Positions 15,242 to 23,684 of a DNA stretch of 35,689 bases are shown here, piece by piece. This DNA is from an uncultured Aquimarina sp. (GTDB lineage: Bacteria; Bacteroidota; Bacteroidia; Flavobacteriales; Flavobacteriaceae). The position numbers were made by a program, and so were the translations under genes. The notes under the pieces are model-generated. The model saw only the letters and a program-made list of their open reading frames with translations, was not told where the DNA came from and ran no database searches. Position 1 is the stretch's first letter. The number at the start of each line of letters is the position of its first letter. Location of the stretch: positions 1 to 35,689 of the forward strand of contig CANMML010000037.1 in assembly GCA_947499005.1 (NCBI GenBank), written 5' to 3'.

Positions 15242-16604
15242 TAGAGTTGTTAGGTTTCGGTTTTCTTCTTCCTTTATTGAAACGTTTTTTTGGAGCAGTT
15301 CCTTTATTAGCTTGAGGAGTACTACCTGTATTTTCCGTTTTGGGATTATTGTTTGGGGCGCTTTTTTTCTTAACGAATTTTTTAGGGCCTTTCTTATTTG
15401 CAGGTTCTCTTTTTTCAGTAGTCGTTTTAGCAGAAGCTGAGTTTTCTGTACTGCGATTTGGGCTTTTATGATTGCCTGCTCTTCCTTTGCGATTACGTCT
15501 ATTTTTAGAACGCTTTGGTTGATCAAATCGTGTAAGACTATCTTGTCCAACAACATTTTCAAAGTCTAATTTTTCTGCAACAGGGATTTCTTCTTCAACG
15601 TAATCCTCTAAAGCTGCCACTGGCTCATCCGCTTTATTCATGCGAATCATTTCATTAGCATCTTCGGCAGATACTTTATACCAATTCATCCATTCGCCTT
15701 CGTAGGCATACCATAAGGCACCTTTGAAAATATCGATCTTTTGACAGGCAGCTATTCCTTTTTCTGTTTTAATTTTTGTGTCTGTCTTAGGAAATTCGTT
15801 CAATGCCTCTACATAAGCATCAAGTTCAAAATTTAGACAGCATTTCAATTTTCCACATTGTCCTGCTAATTTTTGCGGGTTTAGAGACAATTGTTGATAT
15901 CTAGCGGCACTGGTATTTACAGAGCGGAAATCTGTTAGCCAAGTAGAACAACATAGTTCTCGTCCACAAGAACCAATACCACCAAGGCGAGATGCTTCTT
16001 GTCGTAAGCCTATTTGACGCATTTCAATACGGACAGCAAACTCCTTAGCGTATTCTTTAATCAATTGTCTAAAGTCTACTCGATCATCCGCAGTGTAGAA
16101 AAAGGTAGCTTTTGATCCATCTCCTTGAAATTCAATATCAGAAATTTTCATTTCTAATTTTAAATCAATAGCGATTTGTCGTGCACGTACTTTTATAGGC
16201 TCTTCGCGGTCTCTAACACCTTGCCATTTATCAATATCTTTTTGTGAAGCTATTCGGTATACTTTTGGTAGTTTTTCACCATCTAACGAAATTTTTTTTC
16301 GTTTCATTTGAACCCTTACCAGTTCTCCAGCTAAACTTACTATACCTACATCATGACCCGATTGTACCTGAGTGGCAACAATGTCACCAATAGTTAGATT
16401 AAGATCATTATTATTTAAATATTCTTTTCGTCCGTTTTTAAAACGCACCTCTACATAAGGAAAAATTTTCTCGCCTGCAGGCAATGACATATTCGATAAC
16501 CAATCAAAAACGGTTAGTTTATTACATCCATCAGTACCACAAGTGCCATTATTTTTACAGCCTTTCGGTTGTCCATCCTTTGTAGCGCAGCTACTACACG
16601 CCAT
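15231..16604 (-). CDS. ricT: PSP1-domain protein, RicT/YaaT family
   Basis: A cytoplasmic protein of 457 residues. A cysteine-rich N-terminus (CSSCATKDGQPKGC, C4-C28) precedes a PSP1 domain (about 50-290) with GIGSCGRELCCSTWL and GQCGKLKCCLNFEL, the conserved cysteine clusters of the family. In Bacillus the RicT homologue works with RicA and RicF in an Fe-S-containing complex that affects RNA processing and development. Whether that role holds here is unknown. After about residue 360 the protein becomes a low-complexity Lys/Arg/Asn/Pro tail of nearly 100 residues (KRSKNRRNRKGRAG, KKRFNKGRRKPKPNNSNES), which suggests nucleic-acid contact. It heads the ricT-gldH-ponA operon. Confidence 0.88.
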   Translation of the reverse strand: MACSSCATKDGQPKGCKNNGTCGTDGCNKLTVFDWLSNMSLPAGEKIFPYVEVRFKNGRKEYLNNNDLNLTIGDIVATQVQSGHDVGIVSLAGELVRVQMKRKKISLDGEKLPKVYRIASQKDIDKWQGVRDREEPIKVRARQIAIDLKLEMKISDIEFQGDGSKATFFYTADDRVDFRQLIKEYAKEFAVRIEMRQIGLRQEASRLGGIGSCGRELCCSTWLTDFRSVNTSAARYQQLSLNPQKLAGQCGKLKCCLNFELDAYVEALNEFPKTDTKIKTEKGIAACQKIDIFKGALWYAYEGEWMNWYKVSAEDANEMIRMNKADEPVAALEDYVEEEIPVAEKLDFENVVGQDSLTRFDQPKRSKNRRNRKGRAGNHKSPNRSTENSASAKTTTEKREPANKKGPKKFVKKKSAPNNNPKTENTGSTPQANKGTAPKKRFNKGRRKPKPNNSNES

Positions 16605-16712
16605 ACATCATTCTATTATATGTTGATTCTCAATTAGTGGAGTTTTTTTCATTTGACATTCAATTATAAAACACCAAACAAAAAATGAGCCTAGAGAAAA
16701 CAATGTTCTTAT

Positions 16713-16735
16713 TTATCTTTAACCAGTAAAGATAA
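16713..16735. promoter_or_regulatory. Inverted repeat over the Crp/Fnr gene promoter (candidate operator)
   Basis: TTATCTTTA (16713-16721) and TAAAGATAA (16727-16735) are perfect arms five bases apart. The left arm includes TATCTTTA, a -7 element with one mismatch to TAnnTTTG, so a protein bound here would cover the promoter. The adjacent Crp/Fnr regulator is the obvious candidate for autoregulation. Confidence 0.5.
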
Positions 16736-16777
16736 TAAATTTGAATTGGGGTTTGTTAATAAGTTAGAGTCACCAAA

Positions 16778-17359
16778 ATGAGTATAATATCAAACATTGA
16801 AAGGTATATTTCTTTAACTGAAAAGGAGCAAAAAGCCTTTGAAACAATATGTGAAAAACGTGTGGTAGAAAAGCACGAATTTCTTGTTGAACCTGGGCAG
16901 AATTGTTATTGTCAAATCTATGTAATTAATGGAGCATTACGATCTTATTTTCTAACACCCGAAGGAGAAGAACACACTATTCAGTTTGCTTTAGAAGATT
17001 GGTTTATTAGTGATTTTAATAGTTATATCACCCAGTCTCCAGCTTCGTTGTATGTTCAAGCTTGTGAAAGAACAGAAGTCATTGAGATTGGATACCTAGA
17101 AGTAGAGCAATTGTGTATCGAATACCCTGTTTTCGAACGTTTTTTTAGACTAGTGGCTCAAAAGGCATTTGCTTTTTCCCAAAAACGTGCGCTTGCTAAT
17201 TTAGGATTGTCAGCGACAGAACGTTTTTTAGAATTCGAAACTCAATATCCTAATATTGTAAATAGATACCCTCAATATATGTTAGCTTCTTATTTAGGTA
17301 TGTCGGCTGAGTTTTTAAGTAAGGTTAGGAAAAAAATAAAGGGTTTTGAAGAAAGATAG
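16778..17359 (+). CDS. Crp/Fnr family transcriptional regulator
   Basis: A DNA-binding regulator of 193 residues. The N-terminal cyclic-nucleotide-type beta-roll (about 20-125) includes VEPGQNCYCQIYVINGALRSYFLTPEGEEHTIQFA, and a long helix leads to a C-terminal helix-turn-helix (about 165-188, QYMLASYLGMSAEFLSKVRKK). It belongs to the short Bacteroidota branch in which the effector is usually unknown; the residues that bind cAMP in E. coli Crp are not evident. It lies 140 bases upstream of an SDR gene on the same strand and is a good candidate to control it as well as itself. Confidence 0.88.
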   Translation: MSIISNIERYISLTEKEQKAFETICEKRVVEKHEFLVEPGQNCYCQIYVINGALRSYFLTPEGEEHTIQFALEDWFISDFNSYITQSPASLYVQACERTEVIEIGYLEVEQLCIEYPVFERFFRLVAQKAFAFSQKRALANLGLSATERFLEFETQYPNIVNRYPQYMLASYLGMSAEFLSKVRKKIKGFEER

Positions 17360-17367
17360 AAGGTTAA

Positions 17368-17396
17368 TTTCAGAAAGTTAATATGTTATTCTGAAA
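17368..17396 (+). terminator. Hairpin after the Crp/Fnr gene
   Basis: TTTCAGAA and TTCTGAAA form an 8-bp stem with a 13-base loop eight bases after the regulator's stop. There is no T run, so termination is uncertain. Confidence 0.35.
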
Positions 17397-17437
17397 TAGT
17401 CTTCATTTCGTTTGAACCACGATACGAATTAAAATCT

Positions 17438-17449
17438 TGAACTAGTTCA
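17438..17449. promoter_or_regulatory. Perfect 12-bp palindrome upstream of the SDR gene
   Basis: TGAACTAGTTCA lies 50 bases before the SDR ATG and is followed by a T-rich stretch. It could be an operator for the neighbouring Crp/Fnr protein. It does not resemble the arms at 16713-16735, so the two sites would need different binders. Confidence 0.35.
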
Positions 17450-17499
17450 TTTTTTGATTGCAGTCTAGTTTAGAGATTTGTATCATAAATTTTATAATT

Positions 17500-18336
17500 A
17501 TGAAAAAAATATGGTTGATCACTGGAATTTCTAGTGGGGTAGGAAAAGTATTAGCAGAAGCAGTAATGGAAGCGGAGGATTTTGTTATTGGAACTTTTAG
17601 GCAGAAAGTTCAAGTAGATGCATTCAATAAGGCAAATGCAGGAAAAGGCTTGGCAATACTTATGGATGTACAAGATGAAAATAGTGTTGTAAACGGCATT
17701 GAAAAAATATTGAAAGAGTATCCGAGAATTGACGTGCTTGTCAATAATGCAGGAATCGGTTTTATTGGTGCTGTAGAAGAAGCTTCCATTGATGAAGTAT
17801 CAAAAATTATGGATGTCAATATTCTAGGAACCTTAAGAGTTTTGAAAGCGATTTTACCATCAATGCGAGCTCAAAAGTCGGGTCATATCATTCAAATGTC
17901 TAGTCACGCTGGTGTAAAATCTTTTGCAGGTTTTGGAATTTATAATGCGAGTAAGTTTGCGTTAGAAGGGTATAGTGAAGCTATGGCAGATGAGTTACGG
18001 CCTTTAGGTATCGATGTAACTTTAGTCGAATTAGGGCCATTTCGAACCAAATTTGCGGGAAGTTCTCTTCATGAAGCAGCACAAAAAATAGAAGATTACC
18101 GAGAAACAGCTTTCAAGTTTAGAACAATTTTAAGGGAAAGAGATGGAATTCAAGAAGGGGATCCTTACAAAGCTTCTTTAGCTATTATCGAACAAGTAAA
18201 TACAGAGAAGCCTACGTTAAGATTGCCTTTGGGAAAAATGGCGTTAAAAACAATAGGAATGAAATTAGATAGTGTTCGTAACGACTTAGAATTTCATAAA
18301 GAGACAGCCGAAAATGCTGTTTACCAAACAGAGTAA
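17500..18336 (+). CDS. SDR family oxidoreductase
   Basis: A short-chain dehydrogenase/reductase of 278 residues using NAD(P). Motifs: T8-G-I-S-S-G-V-G15 for the dinucleotide, NNAG (82-85), catalytic Ser near 135 in QMSSHAG, and Y148-N-A-S-K152. ATG 17500 gives the normal N-terminus MKKIWLITG; the frame from TTG 17458 adds an unlikely tail. The C-terminal extension after residue 190 is that of classical SDRs acting on small carbonyl compounds or sugars. The substrate cannot be told. Its likely regulator lies directly upstream. Confidence 0.9.
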   Translation: MKKIWLITGISSGVGKVLAEAVMEAEDFVIGTFRQKVQVDAFNKANAGKGLAILMDVQDENSVVNGIEKILKEYPRIDVLVNNAGIGFIGAVEEASIDEVSKIMDVNILGTLRVLKAILPSMRAQKSGHIIQMSSHAGVKSFAGFGIYNASKFALEGYSEAMADELRPLGIDVTLVELGPFRTKFAGSSLHEAAQKIEDYRETAFKFRTILRERDGIQEGDPYKASLAIIEQVNTEKPTLRLPLGKMALKTIGMKLDSVRNDLEFHKETAENAVYQTE

Positions 18337-18342
18337 ATGCTG

Positions 18343-18350
18343 TATCTTTG
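18343..18350 (+). promoter_or_regulatory. Putative -7 element of the mrp promoter
   Basis: TATCTTTG matches TAnnTTTG exactly, eight bases after the SDR stop and 28 bases before the mrp ATG. The -33 side is weak. Confidence 0.45.
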
Positions 18351-18378
18351 CAATTAGATTAAATCTAGATAAGACTTA

Positions 18379-19524
18379 ATGAAAATACAGAAAGAGGAAA
18401 TTTTAAACGCTTTAGAAACCATTACCGTTGCAGGTGAAGGGAAAAGCATGGTCGAGAGCGGAGCTATAAAGAATGTAAACATCTTTGGGGATGAAGTAAT
18501 AGTAGATCTAGAATTGTCTACGCCAGCATTACATATTCGTAAGCGTGCAGAGGTTGATGTTATGAAGGCTATTCATGAAAAAGTATATGAAAAAGCTAAA
18601 GTTTCGGTGAATGTTTCTGTGAAAGCACCTGAAAAAGTCGAAGAGAAAAAAGTTCCTGAAATTAAAGGGAAACCAATTCCAGGAATTAAAAATATTGTTG
18701 CTATAGCTTCTGGTAAAGGAGGTGTAGGAAAATCTACAGTTACGGCCAACCTTGCCGTAAGTCTTAGTAAAATGGGATTCAAAGTAGGGTTGTTAGATGC
18801 TGATATCTACGGGCCTTCTGCGCCAATCATGTTTGATGTAGAAAGGGAGAAGCCTTTATCGGTAAAAGTTGATGGTCGTTCTAAGATGAAGCCTATAGAA
18901 AGCTACGGGGTTAAGATCTTGTCTATAGGATTCTTTACCTCGCCAGACCAAGCGGTTGTTTGGAGAGGGCCTATGGCTGCAAAAGCATTAAATCAAATGA
19001 TTTTTGATGCTGCTTGGGGCGAGCTAGATTTCTTGTTATTGGATTTACCTCCGGGAACAGGAGATATTCATTTATCGATCATGCAATCATTACCTATTAC
19101 GGGAGCTGTAGTCGTAAGTACTCCGCAGCATGTAGCTTTAGCTGATGCGAAAAAAGGAGTAGCGATGTTTCAACAGGAAAGTATTAATGTACCAGTACTT
19201 GGGATTATAGAAAATATGGCATACTTCACGCCAGAAGAATTGCCCGATAATAAATATTATATCTTTGGTAAAGAGGGAGCTAAAAATTTAGCTTCTGATA
19301 TTGATGTGCCATTTTTAGGAGAGATTCCTTTAGTGCAAAGTATTAGAGAAGCAGGAGATGTAGGAAGACCTGCTGCTTTACAGGAGCATACACCTTTGTC
19401 ACTTGCTTTCGAAGAGTTGACAAAAAGTGTGGTTTCGGAAGTAGTATTAAGAAATAAGAGTTTGGCTCCGACAGAGGCAATTAAAATTACGACAATGGCA
19501 GGGTGTTCTGCAGTAAAAAAATAG
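18379..19524 (+). CDS. mrp: Mrp/NBP35-type ATP-binding Fe-S carrier (ApbC)
   Basis: A cytoplasmic P-loop protein of 381 residues that carries or transfers Fe-S clusters. The N-terminus (about 1-85) is a MIP18/DUF59 domain; the ATPase starts at IKNIVAIASGKGGVGKSTVTANLA (Walker A with the deviant lysine, about 110-120), with LLDADIYGPSAPIMF and LLDLPPGTGD following. Where many Mrp proteins carry a CPHC-type CxxC, this one reads MAYFTPEELPDNKYYIFG; its only C-terminal cysteine is in TMAGCSAVKK. NifU follows three bases after the stop, which supports a joint role in cluster delivery. Confidence 0.93.
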   Translation: MKIQKEEILNALETITVAGEGKSMVESGAIKNVNIFGDEVIVDLELSTPALHIRKRAEVDVMKAIHEKVYEKAKVSVNVSVKAPEKVEEKKVPEIKGKPIPGIKNIVAIASGKGGVGKSTVTANLAVSLSKMGFKVGLLDADIYGPSAPIMFDVEREKPLSVKVDGRSKMKPIESYGVKILSIGFFTSPDQAVVWRGPMAAKALNQMIFDAAWGELDFLLLDLPPGTGDIHLSIMQSLPITGAVVVSTPQHVALADAKKGVAMFQQESINVPVLGIIENMAYFTPEELPDNKYYIFGKEGAKNLASDIDVPFLGEIPLVQSIREAGDVGRPAALQEHTPLSLAFEELTKSVVSEVVLRNKSLAPTEAIKITTMAGCSAVKK

Positions 19525-19527
19525 TAT

Positions 19528-19767
19528 ATGGAAGCAGCAGAATTAAAACAAAATGTTGAAAAAGCATTAGAAGAAATTCGTCCTTTTTTAAATAATGATG
19601 GTGGAGATATTCGTTTAGTAGATATTGAAGATGGTAAACGTGTAAAGGTAGAATTACAAGGAGCTTGTGTTGCGTGTAATGTCAATCAAATGACCTTAAA
19701 ATCGGGTGTAGAAATGACGATTAAAAAATACGCACCCCAAATAGAAGAAGTCATTGATGTATCTTAA
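19528..19767 (+). CDS. NifU C-terminal domain protein (Fe-S scaffold/carrier)
   Basis: A 79-residue protein consisting of a single NifU-like domain. It has RPFLNNDGGDIRLVDI and the cluster-binding C47-V-A-C50. Such Nfu-type proteins carry a [4Fe-4S] cluster bridging a dimer and pass it to client enzymes. It sits three bases downstream of mrp, in the same operon. Confidence 0.93.
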   Translation: MEAAELKQNVEKALEEIRPFLNNDGGDIRLVDIEDGKRVKVELQGACVACNVNQMTLKSGVEMTIKKYAPQIEEVIDVS

Positions 19768-19773
19768 TAGTCT

Positions 19774-20280
19774 GTGATTACATACAATAAATACAATTAT
19801 TATCGTAATACGTATGCTGTTTTTAAGGAAGTACAAGCCAATGAACTTCCTTTTGCAAAATGGCAATATACCAGTAAATCGGGTAGTGCCTACTTTTATA
19901 CTAAAGAAGGAGTGTACCGAAAATCGAATCATTGGGGTAGAGCCGCAAAATGTCGTTGGGTACTTCAAAAAGAAGGTGAGACATATATATCAAAAGGTAG
20001 AGTACATATTGGTTATGCTTCTTGGGGTGATTTTTACCCCAATGATGAGCATAGTGATACGTATTTTATCGAGGTAGATTTTGATCGAAAAATAGTAACC
20101 TATAAGCATAAATCTCACGATACCTTAGGGAATGAAGTGTATCGTACGGCTAGTGCTACACGTAAACTAATAGAGAAAGTAAAGCGTGTTTTATTGCATG
20201 ATAAGTGGGTAAAATATTATGAGACTGAAGATATAGAGCAGACTCGAAAAGAATTGATAGATGATTTAATTTTAAGTTGA
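19774..20280 (+). CDS. Conserved-looking hypothetical protein
   Basis: A soluble protein of 168 residues with no signal peptide or membrane helix. It starts with GTG seven bases after nifU stops, so it is probably the third gene of the mrp operon. It is rich in Tyr, Trp, Lys and His, for example SAYFYTKEGVYRKSNHWGRAAKCRWVL (about 37-63) and GYASWGDFYP. The N-terminal two thirds look like a beta-strand fold and the last 40 residues are helical and charged. I do not recognise the family; a link to Fe-S assembly is suggested only by position. Confidence 0.7.
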   Translation: MITYNKYNYYRNTYAVFKEVQANELPFAKWQYTSKSGSAYFYTKEGVYRKSNHWGRAAKCRWVLQKEGETYISKGRVHIGYASWGDFYPNDEHSDTYFIEVDFDRKIVTYKHKSHDTLGNEVYRTASATRKLIEKVKRVLLHDKWVKYYETEDIEQTRKELIDDLILS

Positions 20281-20295
20281 TATATTGTTATCAAT

Positions 20296-20928
20296 ATGAA
20301 ATTAAAATCGGAAAGGCATACTGCTTCTATTTTAGAAAAATATAACTCACAATTTGAGTATGCCGAGGCATTAATGCTTTTTTTAATTGCTTTTCAATAC
20401 TTCCAGCTTTGGGTTTCTCCTGATTCGGATAGTGCTTCCAAGATCTTTCAATTAGCAGGTTTAATTGCTTTCGAATTTATAATGGTGCATTCTGGTGTGT
20501 TTATGTCTGTAATGCCCAAAAAAATATCCCTTTATGTATTAGTTCCTGTTTATGGGCTTTTTGCGTTAGCGTTCAATCAAATTATTGGTGGTAATGCCAT
20601 TTTGGTTATTTATCTAATCACTATTTTTAATAGAATGCGCTTTGCTTTTTTTAATGTGAACGAAGTATTGAAATCGTCATTGATGCTAAAATCAATTATT
20701 GCTGTTTCTATTTATTTTGTTTTAATACTAGTAGTAGCCTTTAGTAGTAATATTTTGCCTCAAATGGGTTTATCAGCAGAGAATTTAAGGGCAATAAATT
20801 ACGAAGAAGCAAAAAAACACGGAGGCCTTTTCCTAGATCAACCACATACTTCTATGTGTATGGGGTTTTTATATTATGCTTTTTTAGGATTAATCTCAAT
20901 ACGTCTTTCAAGACGAACTAAGCCCTAA
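20296..20928 (+). CDS. Membrane protein of unknown function
   Basis: A 210-residue inner-membrane protein with about six hydrophobic helices (near 24-43, 49-70, 78-92, 97-112, 130-152 and 185-205). A hydrophilic stretch NYEEAKKHGGLFLDQPHTS (about 168-186) lies between the last two. No catalytic motif is recognised. It follows the previous gene by 15 bases, and its last four bases overlap the end of the opposing PAP2 gene. Confidence 0.7.
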   Translation: MKLKSERHTASILEKYNSQFEYAEALMLFLIAFQYFQLWVSPDSDSASKIFQLAGLIAFEFIMVHSGVFMSVMPKKISLYVLVPVYGLFALAFNQIIGGNAILVIYLITIFNRMRFAFFNVNEVLKSSLMLKSIIAVSIYFVLILVVAFSSNILPQMGLSAENLRAINYEEAKKHGGLFLDQPHTSMCMGFLYYAFLGLISIRLSRRTKP

Positions 20929-21500
20929 AGTTTTGTCTTAAGTATTCTGTTAGAGGTAAAGGCAAATAATTTATAAAATCCATATCCACTTAACGCTCCA
21001 AAAGTAAATCCAGTTAATATATCAATAGGATAGTGTACTCCTACATAAATACGACTATACCCCATACAAAATGCCCAAATGATTAATGGGATCCAAAGCT
21101 TTTTATATTTAGGAGAAATTAGATTTGCGATCATAACGGCAACAGCCATGCTATTAGAAGAATGCCCCGAAAAAAAGCTAAATGAACTACACCTTTTATT
21201 AATATATCGAATTGTTTCAGATAGATCATCAACACTACAAGGACGAGGCCTTCTATAAGTATATTTAATGAGATTCGTTATTTGATCTGTCCAAGTAGCC
21301 ATTAAAGCAATGAAAACAAGACTTATCAAAAAAGGTTTTAAGCCTTGATTTTTATAGATCAAAAATAAGAGTACAATCATTAATGGAATATGATTTCGTT
21401 TTTCAGTAACGAAAAGCCAAAAACCATCCCAAGTAGGGTTTCCCAATTGATTTAAATACGTAAACAGAGAAGTATCTAATTGTAGTAATTGATCTAGCAT
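20925..21500 (-). CDS. PAP2 family phosphatase
   Basis: An integral membrane phosphatase of 191 residues with the three motifs of the type 2 phosphatidic acid phosphatase superfamily: KYTYRRPRP (79-87), FFSGHS (109-114) and SRIYVGVHYPID (149-160, with the nucleophilic His at 156). Candidate substrates are undecaprenyl pyrophosphate, phosphatidylglycerol phosphate or phosphatidate; sequence alone does not decide. A CATCTTTG just upstream of the ATG resembles a -7 element with one mismatch. It converges on the 20296 gene with a four-base overlap and no terminator between them. Confidence 0.9.
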   Translation of the reverse strand: MLDQLLQLDTSLFTYLNQLGNPTWDGFWLFVTEKRNHIPLMIVLLFLIYKNQGLKPFLISLVFIALMATWTDQITNLIKYTYRRPRPCSVDDLSETIRYINKRCSSFSFFSGHSSNSMAVAVMIANLISPKYKKLWIPLIIWAFCMGYSRIYVGVHYPIDILTGFTFGALSGYGFYKLFAFTSNRILKTKL

Positions 21501-22076
21501 GTTAGCAAAGATGCTATTTTTCCTTTAAAATGTTATAAGTCAGATTAAATTAAATAGCATTTTTTATAATACAGTTAGTTGTTTAGTCTTAAGTAATTTA
21601 ATGGCGGCTTCTCTAATGAAAATAATCGTATTTTTAAAATGGAATCATTATAAATAACTCCAAATTGAGGAACTCACATTTTTTGCGAAAAATTAAAAGT
21701 TATTTAATGTTTTGTAAATAATTTTTCTACGAAATGCTTTTCGGTAATGGGTTTTCTTACTTAAAGGTGTAAAATGTAATATTATCCTTATTAACAAATG
21801 CTAAGGTTTACTATATAAAACTTTTTTTTTTCAATTCCTAGTGTATTTTTGCTCGTGAGTTTTAAAAAACGAATATTTTTCAATTTGTTAAAATTAGTAT
21901 ATCTTTTGAACAAGATTTTGAATTAATTTTAATAAAAATGTTAAATCTATTTTAATCAGATAGGTTGGGAAAAAATTTGTTGTTTACTTAAATTAATATA
22001 TTAATTGTATTTTAATTTTTTGATTTTCAATAATTTAGAATATATTACCCCCGGATTAACATATAAAGTATAGCAT
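21501..22076. other. AT-rich intergenic region between divergent genes
   Basis: No gene seen. It contains TATTTTTG at 21844-21851, an exact -7 match, but about 225 bases before the next ATG. A perfect palindrome AATTAATATATTAATT lies at 21991-22006, and ACCCCCGG sits about 25 bases before the 22077 gene. If the -7 element is used, the small gene has an unusually long leader. Confidence 0.5.
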
Positions 22077-22298
22077 ATGACTTTAATGGAAAAAGCGCTC
22101 GAATTTGAGCAACGTAAAATGAGTTTCCAGACGACAAGTGATCGTATTTTGGCATCTCGAGAAGTAAAAGACCTTATTCTTAGTTTAAATGAAGTTTATA
22201 AAGAGACTAAAGAAAGTGAGATTATGGATCTAATGAAACGTCTTACAGTAATCAAACAAAAAATCGAAAAACGATTAAAAGGTCGTAAAGATTCTTAA
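22077..22298 (+). CDS. Small helical protein of unknown function
   Basis: A 73-residue, strongly charged protein predicted to be nearly all helix (MEKALEFEQRKMSF..., EIMDLMKRLTVIKQKIEKRLKGRKDS), with heptad-like spacing suggesting a coiled coil or helical hairpin and a basic C-terminus. There is no signal peptide. It is preceded by a long AT-rich region and followed by a good terminator, which supports a real monocistronic gene. I do not recognise a family. Confidence 0.7.
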   Translation: MTLMEKALEFEQRKMSFQTTSDRILASREVKDLILSLNEVYKETKESEIMDLMKRLTVIKQKIEKRLKGRKDS

Positions 22299-22326
22299 TA
22301 GTTTTGATTACTCTTAGGTATAATTT

Positions 22327-22365
22327 AAAAATCGCCTAGAAATTAATTTTCTAGACGATTTTTTT
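22327..22365. terminator. Bidirectional terminator between the small gene and hemL
   Basis: The arms AAAAATCG-C-CTAGAAA and TTTCTAG-A-CGATTTTT pair with one mismatch around a five-base loop. T runs follow on both strands, so it can end both the 22077 gene and the opposing hemL operon. Confidence 0.85.
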
Positions 22366-22392
22366 ATGTTCTATTGTAAATTTTTAAGTGTT

Positions 22393-23679
22393 TTATAAAG
22401 TAGCAGCTACTTTTTCAACTACTGCAATTGTTTTATCTAGATCATCATATGATAAAGCTTCTGTGATAAACCAAGTTTCAAAAGCACTAGGGGCAATGTA
22501 GATTCCGTTATCTAACATTCCGTGGAAAAACTTTTTAAAAGTATCATTATTTCCATCTGCTGCGCTTGAAAAATCAGTTACAGGTGTTTCGCTAAAATGT
22601 ACAGAAATCATAGAGCCAACACGGTTGATGGTATGAGTTACCTTGTGCTTTCCTAGAGCTTCACTTATACCTTGATGTAAATAAGCTGTTTTTTCGGCAA
22701 GGCTTAAAAATATCTCAGGATTACTATTTAATTCTGTAAGCATTGCAAGACCAGCAGACATTGCCAAAGGGTTTCCGCTTAGTGTTCCAGCTTGATAAAC
22801 AGGGCCAAGAGGGGCAAGGTGATTCATGATTTCGTTTCTAGCAGCAAATGCGCCGACAGGAAGACCACCACCAATAACTTTTCCGAAAGTAACAATATCA
22901 GCATCGATATTTAGTAATTCTTGAGCACCACCAGCTGCTAAACGAAAACCAGTCATTACTTCATCAAAAATCAATAAAATATCGTTGTCATCACAAATCT
23001 GTCTTAGTCCTTCAAGAAAACCTTCTTTTGGAGGAATACACCCCATATTTCCAGCTACAGGTTCTATAATGATACACGCGATTTTACCTTTATTAACATC
23101 GACAATCTCTTTTACATTGTCAAGGTCATTATAGATTGCCAATAAGGTGTCTTTTGCTGTTCCTTCAGTCACACCAGGGCTATTAGGGCTTCCAAATGTT
23201 ACAGCACCACTTCCTGCTTGTATTAAAAAAGAATCACTATGTCCATGATAGCATCCTGCAAATTTTATAATCTTTTCCTTTCCTGTGTATCCACGTGCTA
23301 ATCGTACAGCACTCATACAAGCTTCTGTACCCGAATTTACAAATCGAATTTTATCGATATTAGGCACCATACTTACTGCTAACGAAGCAATCTCAGTTTC
23401 GATTTCAGTAGGCATCCCAAAACTCGTTCCTTTTTTAGCTTTTTCAACGACAGCATTCACTACAGGTTCGTGGGCATGACCTAAAATCATTGGTCCCCAT
23501 GAATTAATATAATCGATTAATTGATTACCATCTTCATCATATAAATAAGCCCCTTTTGCTTCTTTAACAAAAATAGGATCACCACCAACTGATTTAAAGG
23601 CACGAACAGGTGAATTTACTCCTCCAGGAATTACTTTTTGTGCCTCAGCAAATAGGGCACTACTTCTTTTATATATCAT
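22393..23679 (-). CDS. hemL: Glutamate-1-semialdehyde 2,1-aminomutase
   Basis: Converts glutamate-1-semialdehyde to 5-aminolevulinate, the substrate of HemB; a PLP enzyme of the class III aminotransferase fold. In 428 residues: [29 protein letters not shown] at the N-terminus, [35 protein letters not shown], and the PLP lysine at K267 in [15 protein letters not shown]. Length and motifs are normal. It is the last gene of a three-gene minus-strand operon, five bases after the GH73 lipoprotein, and is separate from the hemH-hemB cluster. Confidence 0.97.
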   Translation of the reverse strand: MIYKRSSALFAEAQKVIPGGVNSPVRAFKSVGGDPIFVKEAKGAYLYDEDGNQLIDYINSWGPMILGHAHEPVVNAVVEKAKKGTSFGMPTEIETEIASLAVSMVPNIDKIRFVNSGTEACMSAVRLARGYTGKEKIIKFAGCYHGHSDSFLIQAGSGAVTFGSPNSPGVTEGTAKDTLLAIYNDLDNVKEIVDVNKGKIACIIIEPVAGNMGCIPPKEGFLEGLRQICDDNDILLIFDEVMTGFRLAAGGAQELLNIDADIVTFGKVIGGGLPVGAFAARNEIMNHLAPLGPVYQAGTLSGNPLAMSAGLAMLTELNSNPEIFLSLAEKTAYLHQGISEALGKHKVTHTINRVGSMISVHFSETPVTDFSSAADGNNDTFKKFFHGMLDNGIYIAPSAFETWFITEALSYDDLDKTIAVVEKVAATL

Positions 23680-23684
23680 GATTT

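Noticed and set aside
15242..15562. Long N-terminal extension of GldH
   Set aside because: This is ricT sequence read in another frame; the GldH signal peptide begins at 15241.
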